Counted from the stretch's first letter, positions 15,315 to 23,763 are shown. The stretch is 32,190 nt of DNA from Lentisphaerae bacterium RIFOXYA12_64_32 (GCA_001803235.1 MHBL01000018.1:1-32190), one strand, 5' to 3'. The notes: generated by a model from the sequence alone, not told the origin. A program made the numbers and translations.

Positions 15315-17549
15315 ATGCAAACCTCTACAACATCTTCGACCTGTCCCGCGGCATTCAGTCTTGACACTCTTCGCGAGCTCGGGCAGTGGTCCGCTGTGGG
15401 CTTCTACGAAGGACTGGGCCTACCGTGGCCGCGCGCCTACGGCCTGGCCATGCGCCGGCTCTACGAGAACATGTCGGTGCGCGTCCCCGACGACCACCTG
15501 CTGATCCCGTTCGAACCGTTACCGACGTCTCTGACCATGGCCTCGCACAACGTCTGGTCGGCGCAGTCGTTCATCCTCAATCTCAACCACCACAGCGGGT
15601 TGCACGTTTCAGACCCGATCGCGGCCGAGTGCAGGAAGCAGTTTCCCCAGCACGCCGCGACAATTGATGCACTGGTTGCCGACCTCAGACCGCGCCTGCG
15701 CCACTACTGCGGCTACACGCACAGCAACCCGGACATCCGCCGCGTGGTCGGCGAGGGGTTCGACGCCATGGAGACGGAACTCGACACCGAACTGGCAAAG
15801 GTCCAGACGGCGGGCGACGATCCCGACGCCCTGAACCTGCTGCTGGCGCTGAAGGACTACACCGCTGGCGTGCGCACCTTCCACCAGCACACGACCGAGG
15901 CGCTGCGACACGCTGCTGACACCGCAAAGGGCGCGCGGCGCAAGGACCTTCAGGTCATCGCCGACAGTTTTGCGGCATGCTTTGTGAAGCCATGCACCAC
16001 GTTCATTCAAGGCTTGCTCGCCGTCAACTTCACCTGGATGCTCGACGGCTGCGACAGCATCGGGCGGGTCGATCAGGCCCTCGGATTGCTGTTCGAGCAG
16101 GACATCGAGGCGGGCACGCTTGATCTGCGCCTGGCGCGCCGCCTGATCGACGAGTTCTGGCACGCGTTCGAACGCCTCAACGGCTGGAACCTGCAGATTG
16201 GCGGCCGCCGCCCGGACGGCGAGGACGGCTGCAACGCGCTCACCCGCGAGTTCATCCTCGCCTGCGGCCGCAACAAGCTCCGCCGCCCGAACGTCGCCTT
16301 CCGCATCACCCAGGATACGCCGGACAACCTCGTCGTCGAGGCCATGAAGGCGCTGCGCGAGGGCAGCGGCCGCCCTGCCCTCTACAACGACGACCTCTAC
16401 ATCCGCGCCCTCCATGACCTCGACCTCGGCCTCACCCCGGAGGATGCGCGCGAGATCGGGTTCGGCGGCTGTACCGAGACCATGATCGCCGGACTCTCGA
16501 ACGTCGGCAGCCTCGAAGGCGAAATCAATCTGGCCAAGGCCCTCGAACTCGCCGTGCACAACGGCTTCGACCCGGCCGCCGGAAAACAGGTTGGCCCGAG
16601 CACCGGGAAGTTTGCGGACTTCGCAGACTTCGACGCCTTCAAAGCGGCCGTCCAGACGCAGATCCGGACGATGACGGCGAACTTCGCAACCTGGGCCAAC
16701 TCGCAACTGGAGAAGCGCTTCCGTGACGGCGACCCCAAGATGTACCGGACATTCTTCACTCGCGACTGCGTCAAGAACCACAAGTCCTTCGAGGCGGGCG
16801 GCGCGCGCTACAACTGGTCGGTCGTCACCTACCAGGGCATCACCACGTTGATCGACAGCCTGGCAACCGTGAAGCACTGTGTGTACGACCAGCGCTCGGT
16901 CACGCCGCAGGAACTCGTCGACGCTCTCACGGCGGACTTCACCGGCGCCGACGCGGTCCTGCGCAAGCTGAAGGCCGCGCCCAAGTTTGGCAACGACAAC
17001 CCGTACGTCGACGATCTGGGCGCCGATATCATGGACTTCGCCTGCCGCGAGTTGACCTCGCACCGCCAGGCGCGCGGCGGCCGGTTCCTGCCTTCCTGCA
17101 TCGTCTTCGCGACCTACGCCAACGCCGGGACCGTGGTGAACGCCACGCCTGACGGCCGTCACGCCAAGACGCCGCTCAACGACTCGGTCGGCGCGTTCGC
17201 CGGCCGCGACCGAAACGGCCCGACCGCGCTGCTCAACTCAGTCCTCAAGCTCCCGGCCTGGCGCATGGCTGGCACACCCGTGCTGAACCTGCGGTTCCAG
17301 AAACAGGTCCTCTCGGACCGGGCCGGCCTGCGCGCCGCGGTAAGCCTCATCCGGTCGTTCTTCGAGCGCGGCGGCATGCAGGTCCAGATCTCGGTCATCA
17401 ACCGCGAGGACATGCTCGCGGCGCAGAAGACCCCGGAGGCCTACCAAAACCTGATCGTGCGCATCGGCGGCTACAGCGAGTACTTCGTCCGGCTCGGCAA
17501 GTCGCTGCAGGACACCGTGATCGCGCGCACTGAACACTCGCTCAGTTGA
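15315..17549 (+). CDS. Glycyl radical enzyme 1 (pyruvate formate-lyase-like, dehydratase/lyase type)
   Basis: A 744-residue glycyl radical enzyme. The PFL-like barrel has 'SIGRVDQALG', 'GWNLQIGGRRPDG' and 'GSGRPALYNDD', then the thiyl-radical loop 'GFGGCTETM' with Cys386 and Glu388. The C-terminal glycine-radical domain ends 'VRIGGYSEYFVRLG' with Gly719 as the radical site and closes 'VIARTEHSLS'. Cys-x-Glu is the pattern of choline lyase, glycerol/propanediol dehydratase, hydroxyproline dehydratase and isethionate lyase, and differs from the Cys-Cys of pyruvate formate-lyase, so a C-O, C-N or C-S bond elimination is likely. Thr between Cys and Glu is unlike the common Val. Length is somewhat below the usual 780-850. 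The ATG at 15315 has no clear ribosome binding site; an open frame continues upstream inside the aldehyde dehydrogenase but lacks similarity. A radical SAM activase is required in this family and is not in the window. Confidence 0.93.
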   Translation: MQTSTTSSTCPAAFSLDTLRELGQWSAVGFYEGLGLPWPRAYGLAMRRLYENMSVRVPDDHLLIPFEPLPTSLTMASHNVWSAQSFILNLNHHSGLHVSDPIAAECRKQFPQHAATIDALVADLRPRLRHYCGYTHSNPDIRRVVGEGFDAMETELDTELAKVQTAGDDPDALNLLLALKDYTAGVRTFHQHTTEALRHAADTAKGARRKDLQVIADSFAACFVKPCTTFIQGLLAVNFTWMLDGCDSIGRVDQALGLLFEQDIEAGTLDLRLARRLIDEFWHAFERLNGWNLQIGGRRPDGEDGCNALTREFILACGRNKLRRPNVAFRITQDTPDNLVVEAMKALREGSGRPALYNDDLYIRALHDLDLGLTPEDAREIGFGGCTETMIAGLSNVGSLEGEINLAKALELAVHNGFDPAAGKQVGPSTGKFADFADFDAFKAAVQTQIRTMTANFATWANSQLEKRFRDGDPKMYRTFFTRDCVKNHKSFEAGGARYNWSVVTYQGITTLIDSLATVKHCVYDQRSVTPQELVDALTADFTGADAVLRKLKAAPKFGNDNPYVDDLGADIMDFACRELTSHRQARGGRFLPSCIVFATYANAGTVVNATPDGRHAKTPLNDSVGAFAGRDRNGPTALLNSVLKLPAWRMAGTPVLNLRFQKQVLSDRAGLRAAVSLIRSFFERGGMQVQISVINREDMLAAQKTPEAYQNLIVRIGGYSEYFVRLGKSLQDTVIARTEHSLS

Positions 17550-17868
17550 CCTCAAGGATGTCACTCACATGGCCGCAAGAAATACGCCGAAAACCAAGTC
17601 ACCGCCTCATGGCAGTCCTGCAAACCCTAGCCGTCGCCGCATGCGTTCGGCGGCTGGCGGTTCCACGCCAGTGCAATCCGAGGACCGCCGGTCCAATGCC
17701 CTGAGAACTGCCCAGCTCAACCAGGAACTCGCGACGGACCAGGCTCGTAGTCCCGCGTTCACGCGGTCCGGATTGCACGTCGCCACGCCCCAAGACGGGG
17801 ACCGCCTGAAGGCGGGACTACGAACGGGTCACTCCGCACGGCGACGCGGCACTGACACGGAGGGCCTT
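17550..17868. other. Spacer between the two glycyl radical enzymes, partly open in frame
   Basis: If the second enzyme starts at 17869, these 319 bases are non-coding. They are open in its frame from an ATG at 17569, but the translation is low-complexity (Arg, Ser, Thr, Pro, Gly), matches nothing in the family, and covers the REP-like inverted repeat at 17745-17823. A region of translated repeat is the likeliest explanation. Confidence 0.6.
17745..17823. repeat. Facing pair of REP-like sequences with GTAG feet
   Basis: A 25-base arm (17745-17769) and its inverted copy (17799-17823) match at 23 of 25 positions. Each arm is itself a hairpin next to a GTAG: left GTAG-TC-CCGCG-TTCA-CGCGG, right (reverse complement) GTAG-TC-CCGCC-TTCA-GGCGG. 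The two differences are partners in the same stem pair, so pairing is kept in both. The layout is that of a BIME (two inverted REPs). It lies inside the apparent N-terminal reading frame of the second glycyl radical enzyme. Confidence 0.75.
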
Positions 17869-20076
17869 GTGGGCGGCCCCGTTCAGGCTGCCACGACCCA
17901 CGTGATTACGCCGGCCGACACCATCACCATACCCGGCGTCGCAGAACCGCTCTCGCTTCTGCTGCCACCCGGCCTGACCGCGTTGCGCGAGAAAGCACTC
18001 ACCCTTCAACGCCAGCCGCAACCACCGATCCCTGAAATCCGCCTGGCCGACGCCCGCGCCTGGTCGGAACACACCGATTCGGAAGACTGGCTGGTCTGGC
18101 GCGCTCGGCGCTGCGCCGAGCGCTTGCGCGCCATGCCGATCGATCTGGAGCCCGGCGAGGGCATCGTCGGCAAGCCCTTGCTGCGCCATCCCGCGCCGGA
18201 CGAAGCCCCGGCGCTGCAGGCGGCCGAAAAGGTTCTCGCCACCATCCCACCCTACCCCGGCGGCGACGCCGGCCATTTCCACCCGGACTACGAGAAGCTC
18301 CTCACTCTCGGCGTGAGCGGCATCATCCGCGAGATCCAAGAGCGGAGCCGCCGCCCTGATCTCACGGGCGAGCAGCGCACTTTCTACGAAGCATGCCGCA
18401 TCGTCATGGAAGGTCTGTCGACCCTCATCCGTCGCATTGCCGACGGGTGCGACGCCATGTGCCAGCGCGACCCGAACGACGCGCCACGCTGGCGCACGCT
18501 CAGCCGCGTCTGCCGCCGCGTCGCCACGGAACGGCCCGTGACCTTCCACGAGGCGCTGCAGCTCCTGTTCGCGGCCGAAATCGCACTCTGGTTCGGCGAG
18601 GATCACGGCCTGGCCAGCCCCGGCCGCATCGACCAGACACTCCGGCCGTTCTACGACGCCGACCTGGCTGCCGGTCGCACCACACGCCAGGAGGCGTTCG
18701 AACTGCTCTGCTGCCTGTACATCCACATGAACCGCATTCTGTGGCCGGGCTCGGCGGTGGCCGTCATGGTCGGCGGCCGCGACCGGCACGGCCAGGACGT
18801 CACCAACGACCTCACCTATCTCGCAATGGCCGCGCGCCAGGCGACGCGGTTGGTCTACCCGACGGTCGGGCTCGTGTGGCACAAGGGCAGCCCGGACGCG
18901 CTCATGAATTTCGCCATGCGCGTGCTCGCCACCGGTTGCGGCGACCCGGCGTTCTTCAATGACGACGTCATCTCGCACGGGCTCCGCGACCACGGCGCCA
19001 GCGAACCGGACTCCCACAATTACGTCAACTCGACCTGCGTCGAAATCAAAGTCGCAGGCGCCTCGAACATCTGGGTGACGTGCCCCTACTTCAACCTGCC
19101 CCAAGGACTCCTCGACGTGCTGAACGCGGTCACGGCAGGAACCATCACGGAACCGACCTCCTTTGCGGAACTGCAGGAGCAGGTCCGGCAGAACCTGGCC
19201 GGCAAGGTGCGCGCAGCGGCGGAGTCCGCAGACCGCGTCTGGCAGCAGCGCGCGAAGACCGGCTGCTTTCCGCTGGCCAGTTGCTTCATTGCCGACTGCC
19301 TCGACAAGGGCCAGGACTTCGACCGCGGCGGGGCGCGGTACAACTGGGTCGAGAACTCATTCGTCGGCCTGGCCAACCTCGCGGACAGCCTGCTCGCGGT
19401 CCGAAACCTGGTTTACGAGCGGCGCGAGCTCGGTCTGAAGGAGTTCCAGGCTATCCTGCAGCGCAACTACGAGGGGCACGAGCCCTTGCGCCAGCGCATC
19501 CTCAACCTGCTGCCGCACTACGGCAACGACAATCCAGAAGCCGACTCGCTCGCCGCCGACTGGGCCGACTTCCTGATCCAGACCACGGAAGCCAATACGG
19601 TCGGGCCGCACCGGTACGTCCCCGGCTTCTTCTGCTGGATCATGCACGAACGGCTCGGCAGCGAGACCGGCGCGACGCCGGATGGGCGCCTCGCCCACCG
19701 GCCGCTGGCCGACGGCGCCGGGGCGGCGCAGGGCCGCGAGCAGAACGGGCCGACCGCGTCCGTCCTGTCCACCACCGCCTGGAACCACCGCGCGGTCCTC
19801 GGCGGACTGGTCCACAACCTAAAGCTGTCAAAGAGCCTCCTGACCAACGCATCCAACCTGAACGCCGCACGCCGCGTGATTGAGACGTACCTGCGGCGCG
19901 GCGGGTTCGAGATCCAGGTCAACGTCGCCGGCAGGGAAACGCTGCTGGAGGCACAAGCGCACCCGGAGCAGTACCAGGACCTGCTGGTCCGCGTCGCCGG
20001 CTATTCCGACTACTTTGTACATCTTAACCGCAACATGCAGGACGAGGTCATCGCGCGGACAGAGCACGAAGTTTGA
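17869..20076 (+). CDS. Glycyl radical enzyme 2 (PFL-like, dehydratase/lyase type)
   Basis: A 735-residue glycyl radical enzyme from a GTG start at 17869 that has GGAGG five bases upstream. An ATG at 17569 would add 100 residues that translate a REP-like repeat and resemble no family N-terminus; the shorter form matches its neighbour's 744. It has 'GDAGHFHPDYEKLLTLG', 'RPVTFHEALQLLF', 'SPGRIDQTLRPFY', the thiyl loop 'YVNSTCVEIKVAGAS' with Cys390 and Glu392 (490 and 492 in the long form), and the radical domain 'VRVAGYSDYFVHL' with Gly711 and a C-terminus 'VIARTEHEV'. The Cys-Val-Glu order is that of radical dehydratases/lyases, but the residue before Cys is Thr, where Gly is usual. It is only distantly like enzyme 1, so this is not a recent duplication. 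Whether the two act in sequence, on different substrates or as a mixed dimer is open. Confidence 0.92.
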   Translation: MGGPVQAATTHVITPADTITIPGVAEPLSLLLPPGLTALREKALTLQRQPQPPIPEIRLADARAWSEHTDSEDWLVWRARRCAERLRAMPIDLEPGEGIVGKPLLRHPAPDEAPALQAAEKVLATIPPYPGGDAGHFHPDYEKLLTLGVSGIIREIQERSRRPDLTGEQRTFYEACRIVMEGLSTLIRRIADGCDAMCQRDPNDAPRWRTLSRVCRRVATERPVTFHEALQLLFAAEIALWFGEDHGLASPGRIDQTLRPFYDADLAAGRTTRQEAFELLCCLYIHMNRILWPGSAVAVMVGGRDRHGQDVTNDLTYLAMAARQATRLVYPTVGLVWHKGSPDALMNFAMRVLATGCGDPAFFNDDVISHGLRDHGASEPDSHNYVNSTCVEIKVAGASNIWVTCPYFNLPQGLLDVLNAVTAGTITEPTSFAELQEQVRQNLAGKVRAAAESADRVWQQRAKTGCFPLASCFIADCLDKGQDFDRGGARYNWVENSFVGLANLADSLLAVRNLVYERRELGLKEFQAILQRNYEGHEPLRQRILNLLPHYGNDNPEADSLAADWADFLIQTTEANTVGPHRYVPGFFCWIMHERLGSETGATPDGRLAHRPLADGAGAAQGREQNGPTASVLSTTAWNHRAVLGGLVHNLKLSKSLLTNASNLNAARRVIETYLRRGGFEIQVNVAGRETLLEAQAHPEQYQDLLVRVAGYSDYFVHLNRNMQDEVIARTEHEV

Positions 20077-20197
20077 GGCGACAGGCAGTAGGCAGAGTAG
20101 GCAAGAGGACGGAGGCAAGAGGGGACGGGGGTTGCGTCACCACCGATCAACGGCTTCCAGATGGCATCCCGAATCGCACGGAGTGCCAGACCACACC

Positions 20198-20698
20198 ATG
20201 GCTAGAGTACTCATCACCGGCGCCGCGGGCGTGCTGGGCAAGGCGGTCACTCGCCTGCTCGAGAGCAAGCCCGACGTGACCCTGCGGCTGACCGATGTCA
20301 TCCCGGCCGAGACCCCACACGAATTCGTAACCGCCGACCTGGCGAAGCCCGACCAGGCAAAGCCGCTCTGTGCCGACATCGACCAGGTCCTGCACATCGG
20401 CTCGGACGCCAGCATTAAGGGCATTCCCGGGATGAGCTGTTACTGCGCCGCGAAGTTCGCGCTGCGCGGCTTCACCCTGGCGCTGCGGCAGGAATTCATC
20501 GGTTCGGGCCTGCGGTTCAACTTGGTCATGCCCGGGCCCGTGAACACGACCATCATCAGCAAAACGACCGATCACTGGGAGTACATCCAGCCCGAGGATG
20601 TCGCCGACGTCGTTCGGCAGTTGATCGTTCTCCCGCGCACTGCCGACGTGTGGGAAATCCTCGTCGAACCGGGCGACCGGCCGAAGGCCAGTGCGTGA
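20198..20698 (+). CDS. Chimeric short SDR: extended-SDR N-terminus joined to classical-SDR C-terminus
   Basis: A 166-residue open frame, much shorter than any normal short-chain dehydrogenase (250-330). Residues 1-69 begin with the nucleotide-binding 'VLITGAAGVLGKAV' and run to 'IDQVLHIG' in the manner of NAD-dependent epimerases (extended SDRs). From about residue 71 the sequence is that of a classical SDR: 'SIKGIPGMSCYCAAKFALRG' with the Tyr82-x-x-x-Lys86 pair, then 'GLRFNLVMPGPVNT' and a usual end. The middle of the fold, including the NNAG strand, is missing. The join is near 20400-20410. It is either the product of an in-frame deletion between two adjacent SDR genes, or an assembly error; as it stands an active Rossmann fold is doubtful. 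The frame is open with cluster-like codon use, so it may still be expressed. The ATG has only a distant GGAG. Confidence 0.7.
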   Translation: MARVLITGAAGVLGKAVTRLLESKPDVTLRLTDVIPAETPHEFVTADLAKPDQAKPLCADIDQVLHIGSDASIKGIPGMSCYCAAKFALRGFTLALRQEFIGSGLRFNLVMPGPVNTTIISKTTDHWEYIQPEDVADVVRQLIVLPRTADVWEILVEPGDRPKASA

Positions 20699-20810
20699 CG
20701 CCATGGCCACGGGCGGGGCCGATCGGTCGGCCCGCCTCGCCCCGCGGCCGTTTGGTCCGTTGCCTCTGTTGCCCCGCGTACCGATAACCCCACCCACTGG
20801 AGACAACACC

Positions 20811-21665
20811 TTGAACGCGAAACGCCTTCTCCTGACCGGCGGCAGCGGTCTGCTCGGCCGTACCCTCACACCCATACTTCGGAAACGCTATGACGTGACC
20901 CACTTCGACATGATCGACCCGGGCGACGGCCTGCCGTTCATCAACGGCAGTCTCTGCGACGCGGCCGCCGTCGAGGCCGCCTGTCGCGGCATGGATGTCA
21001 TCGTTCACATCGCCGCCCTGCACGGCCAGGCTTGGGCCAAGGCCGGCGATCATACGGGATTCGAGGTAAACGTCATGGGCACACAGAACATCCTGGAGGG
21101 AGCGCGGAAAAGCGGGGCGCAACGGGTCGTTTTCACCTCGTCGATCTGGGCCGCCGGCCACACCCCAGTCCCGCCAGCGTACTTGCCGATCGACGAAAAC
21201 CTGCCGCGTGAACCGTTCGAAATCTACGGCCTCACCAAGAAGCTCGGCGAACAGATGTGCCGGTTCGCAAGCCAGCGCTGGGGCCTCAGCACCATCTGCC
21301 TGCGCCCGGGCGGCATCTGCGCCTCCGACGTTCCCAAGGAACGTCGCTTTGCGCATCTGGGCGCCATGGTCGATGTCCGCGACGTCGCCCAAGCGCACGC
21401 ACTCGCGGTCGCTGCCCCCGACACGATTCTGCACGACACGTTCATCGTCACGGCGGACACCGTGCTCTGCCGCATCGATCCGGTGACGTTCTTCGCGGAT
21501 CGCGCCGCCACCCTGGAGCGCCTCTTTCCCGGGATCAAAGCCCACATCGATTCGGGCAAGTTCGACCCGAACGGCATCACCGAGTGGTACTCGAACGACA
21601 AAGCGAAGCGCTTGCTGGGGTACAAACCGGAGTTCACCTTCCAGTGGCCCGCGACGCAAGGGTAG
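20811..21665 (+). CDS. NAD-dependent epimerase/dehydratase-family protein (extended SDR)
   Basis: A 284-residue extended SDR. The TTG start at 20811 is chosen because GGAGA lies 7 bases upstream and the Rossmann motif 'LLLTGGSGLLGRTL' then sits at the very N-terminus; a longer frame from 20691 adds 40 unlike residues. It has Asp in 'DMIDPGDG' after strand 2 (NAD preference), 'VIVHIAAL', Ser-Ser in 'VVFTSSIWAAG' and catalytic 'YGLTKKLGE'. A 'YLPIDENLP' segment precedes the catalytic Tyr. Overall it resembles uronate/sugar dehydrogenases and nucleotide-sugar epimerases of this superfamily. In this cluster a free-sugar or sugar-acid dehydrogenase giving a lactone is plausible, with the amidohydrolase at 22705 as lactonase. 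The length is a little short for a nucleotide-sugar epimerase, which supports a small substrate. Confidence 0.85.
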   Translation: MNAKRLLLTGGSGLLGRTLTPILRKRYDVTHFDMIDPGDGLPFINGSLCDAAAVEAACRGMDVIVHIAALHGQAWAKAGDHTGFEVNVMGTQNILEGARKSGAQRVVFTSSIWAAGHTPVPPAYLPIDENLPREPFEIYGLTKKLGEQMCRFASQRWGLSTICLRPGGICASDVPKERRFAHLGAMVDVRDVAQAHALAVAAPDTILHDTFIVTADTVLCRIDPVTFFADRAATLERLFPGIKAHIDSGKFDPNGITEWYSNDKAKRLLGYKPEFTFQWPATQG

Positions 21666-21899
21666 CAGACCATGTGTTGCTGGCACGACGCCATGGGTTG
21701 CCGGTTTCGGGCTTCGGCTTCAGGTGTCAGCCTACGCAAACCGCGACCGCACGGAACCAACGAACTGGGTCCCGCAGGCGTCCGTTCTGAAACCTGAACA
21801 CCGAACCCTGGAACCTGTGAATTTCCGCGTCGCCGTTTGGCCATGGATCAACCGGACTACACATCAGGATCGGGATCAGCAGTAGAGGAGAACACCACC

Positions 21900-22631
21900 A
21901 TGCGCCTGCAGAACAAGAGAGCACTCGTCACCGGCGCGAGCCGCGGCATTGGCCGCGCCATTGCCCTGGCCTTTGCGGATGAAGGTGCGGACCTCGCACT
22001 CACGGCGCGACATGCCGACGCGCTGGCCGACGTGGCGGCGGCCGTACGCGCCAAAGGCCGCCACGCCCACTGCTTCGCCTGGGACGTCAGCGTCGTCCCG
22101 CAGATCCAGCCGCGCCTGGCTGAAGTCTGGGCCGCACTCGGTGGCTTGGACATCGCAGTCAACAACGCCGGTGTGGTGCGCCTGCCCAAGGACCACCCCA
22201 ACCCCACCCCGGAAGCAGCCTGGGACTACATCCTGGACATCAATCTGAAAGCGCTGCACTTCATGTGCGAGGCGGTCGCGAAGCGCATGAAGGAACAGAA
22301 GCGCGGCGTCATCATCAACCTGGCCTCCGACGCCGGGCTACGCGCCGCACCGAACGCCTACTGCATCTCGAAGTGGGGCGTCGTCGGCTACACCCAAGGC
22401 CTGGCCAAGCTGATGGCGCCGCACGGCGTGCGCGTCAACGCCATCGCCCCCGGGCCGGTCGCCACGGACATGATGAACTGCGCCGACGGCCAACCCAAGG
22501 ACTGGCCCGCAGGGCCGCTCGGACGCTACGCGCTGCCCGAGGAGATCGCGCCCATCGCGGTGTTCCTGGCGTCGGACGACTCGCGTGCCGTGTTCGGCGA
22601 AGTGATCGTCGCCAACAGCGCGAACGGCTGA
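21900..22631 (+). CDS. Classical short-chain dehydrogenase/reductase
   Basis: A 243-residue SDR with every classical mark: 'ALVTGASRGIGRAIA' near the N-terminus, 'LDIAVNNAGVV', catalytic Ser in 'INLASDAG', Tyr-x-x-x-Lys in 'AYCISKWGV', and 'VRVNAIAPGPVATDM'. The start at 21900 has GAGGAG about 9 bases upstream; an upstream in-frame TTG would add 21 residues before the Rossmann strand and is less likely. Such enzymes include 2-keto-3-deoxy-L-fuconate/rhamnonate dehydrogenase, whose diketo product is the substrate of FAH-family hydrolases like that at 12724. That role is an inference from the neighbours; the fold alone fits many alcohols. It is the last plus-strand gene of the cluster, 73 bases from the convergent amidohydrolase. 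Confidence 0.93.
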   Translation: MRLQNKRALVTGASRGIGRAIALAFADEGADLALTARHADALADVAAAVRAKGRHAHCFAWDVSVVPQIQPRLAEVWAALGGLDIAVNNAGVVRLPKDHPNPTPEAAWDYILDINLKALHFMCEAVAKRMKEQKRGVIINLASDAGLRAAPNAYCISKWGVVGYTQGLAKLMAPHGVRVNAIAPGPVATDMMNCADGQPKDWPAGPLGRYALPEEIAPIAVFLASDDSRAVFGEVIVANSANG

Positions 22632-22704
22632 GGTCGCTGCAACAGCCCCGCACAACGGACCCAACAGACCGAACGGACACGCCGCCGCGACCGGCACGCA
22701 CCGC

Positions 22705-23541
22705 TCACAGCCCCGTCCAACCGAAAATCGCCGCCGCGGTCTTCCAGTAGAACAGCTCGCGCGTCTCGCCCGGGATGTGCAGGTAGTTCAGGATCTCTTC
22801 GGAGGCGGGATACCAGACCGACACGGGCGGATTGTCCGTGCCGAAAACTAACTTCTTAAACTGCTCCAGCGCCAGGTTCTCCTGGGGGTTGTCCCAGTCC
22901 GCGCCGGGGAACGGGGCCAGCGCTTTCTTCAGCTTGCTCAGGTGCGGTTTCTGCCCGCCGCCGCCGCTGATGTCGTAGTACACGTTCGGAAGCGACAACA
23001 GCGCCAGCGCCTCGTGCCCGTGGGGCAGACCAAGGTGTGCGCCGATGAGCGGCAGATTCGGGAACGCCCGCGCAATGCGGTCGAGCCGGAACGGGCGCAT
23101 GTAGTCTGAGGACGGGTGACAGCGCCGGTCACTGACTTCAAGCCGTGCCACGTACCCGGTGTGGAAGAGGATCGGCATGTGCAATTCCTCGGCCGCCGCG
23201 TACAGCGGGAAGTACCGGTCATGATCGTACGGATGGCTGGGCATATCGAACTTCAAGCCCTCAAAGCCCTCGTCCTTCAACCGGCGGATGTCATCGGGGC
23301 AGCCCATGTTCTGCCCGAGTTCGACCGCGCCCATACCCACAATGGCGTCGGGGAACTCGCGCCTCCACTTCAGCACGTCCGCATTGCCCATGTAGGTGCT
23401 GTTCGGCGGCATCCAGAATGACGGTTCCGCCAGGACACAGGTTTTGACCACACCGTCGGCAGTCCACTGCCGCACCGTGGCCGAAACATCCTGTGTGGTG
23501 TGCAAATGCGCGTGAATGTTAACCAACTTGCCGCATGCCAT
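22705..23541 (-). CDS. Amidohydrolase-2 family TIM-barrel hydrolase (lactonase-like)
   Basis: A 278-residue metal-dependent hydrolase of the amidohydrolase-2 type. The ATG at 23541 is preferred over a GTG at 23559 because GGGGAG sits just upstream. Metal ligands are visible: His10-x-His12 in 'NIHAHLH', later His in 'ILFHTGYV', His in 'PLIGAHLGLP' and Asp in 'VFGTDNPPV'. 'GFEGLKFDMPSHPYD' belongs to the active-site barrel. Relatives include sugar lactonases (L-rhamnonolactonase, L-fuconolactonase), 2-pyrone-4,6-dicarboxylate hydrolase and ACMSD-like decarboxylases. The sugar-oxidising genes on the other strand favour a lactonase, but this is inferred. It is convergent with the SDR gene at 21900 with no strong terminator between them. 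Confidence 0.85.
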   Translation of the reverse strand: MACGKLVNIHAHLHTTQDVSATVRQWTADGVVKTCVLAEPSFWMPPNSTYMGNADVLKWRREFPDAIVGMGAVELGQNMGCPDDIRRLKDEGFEGLKFDMPSHPYDHDRYFPLYAAAEELHMPILFHTGYVARLEVSDRRCHPSSDYMRPFRLDRIARAFPNLPLIGAHLGLPHGHEALALLSLPNVYYDISGGGGQKPHLSKLKKALAPFPGADWDNPQENLALEQFKKLVFGTDNPPVSVWYPASEEILNYLHIPGETRELFYWKTAAAIFGWTGL

Positions 23542-23763
23542 CGGACTCCCCTTTCGCACCGCTTCGTTGCGGCGTCAAGTACGGTATAACCACACCGCCC
23601 CCGGTGCAACACCGGCGCGAGACAGCGGGTACTGTGTCCGTAAACGGGGAGCAACTCGGGAGGCCGCGCCACCCTCCTGTACCCCCCGATAGAGAGCGTG
23701 GCGCACGAGCAGCGCGGCAAGCCGTCCGCATGGATGCCCTCCGCCTCTCACCGCTGAATTCCC
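23542..23763. other. Spacer upstream of the amidohydrolase, no gene seen
   Basis: These bases hold the minus-strand promoter and leader of the amidohydrolase and run up to the MITE-like element. I see no clear -35/-10 pair and no open frame with family features. Confidence 0.5.

Noticed and set aside
15609..17162. Minus-strand open frame (517 codons) opposite glycyl radical enzyme 1
   Set aside because: It is an antisense shadow caused by high G+C at third positions; the plus-strand frame has all glycyl radical enzyme motifs.
13717..20076. Aldehyde dehydrogenase plus glycyl radical enzymes as a bacterial microcompartment locus
   Set aside because: No shell-protein genes (about 90-residue BMC-domain proteins) are present, the aldehyde dehydrogenase has the Glu general base of a non-acylating enzyme, and the second enzyme's apparent N-terminal extension is a translated repeat, not an encapsulation peptide.
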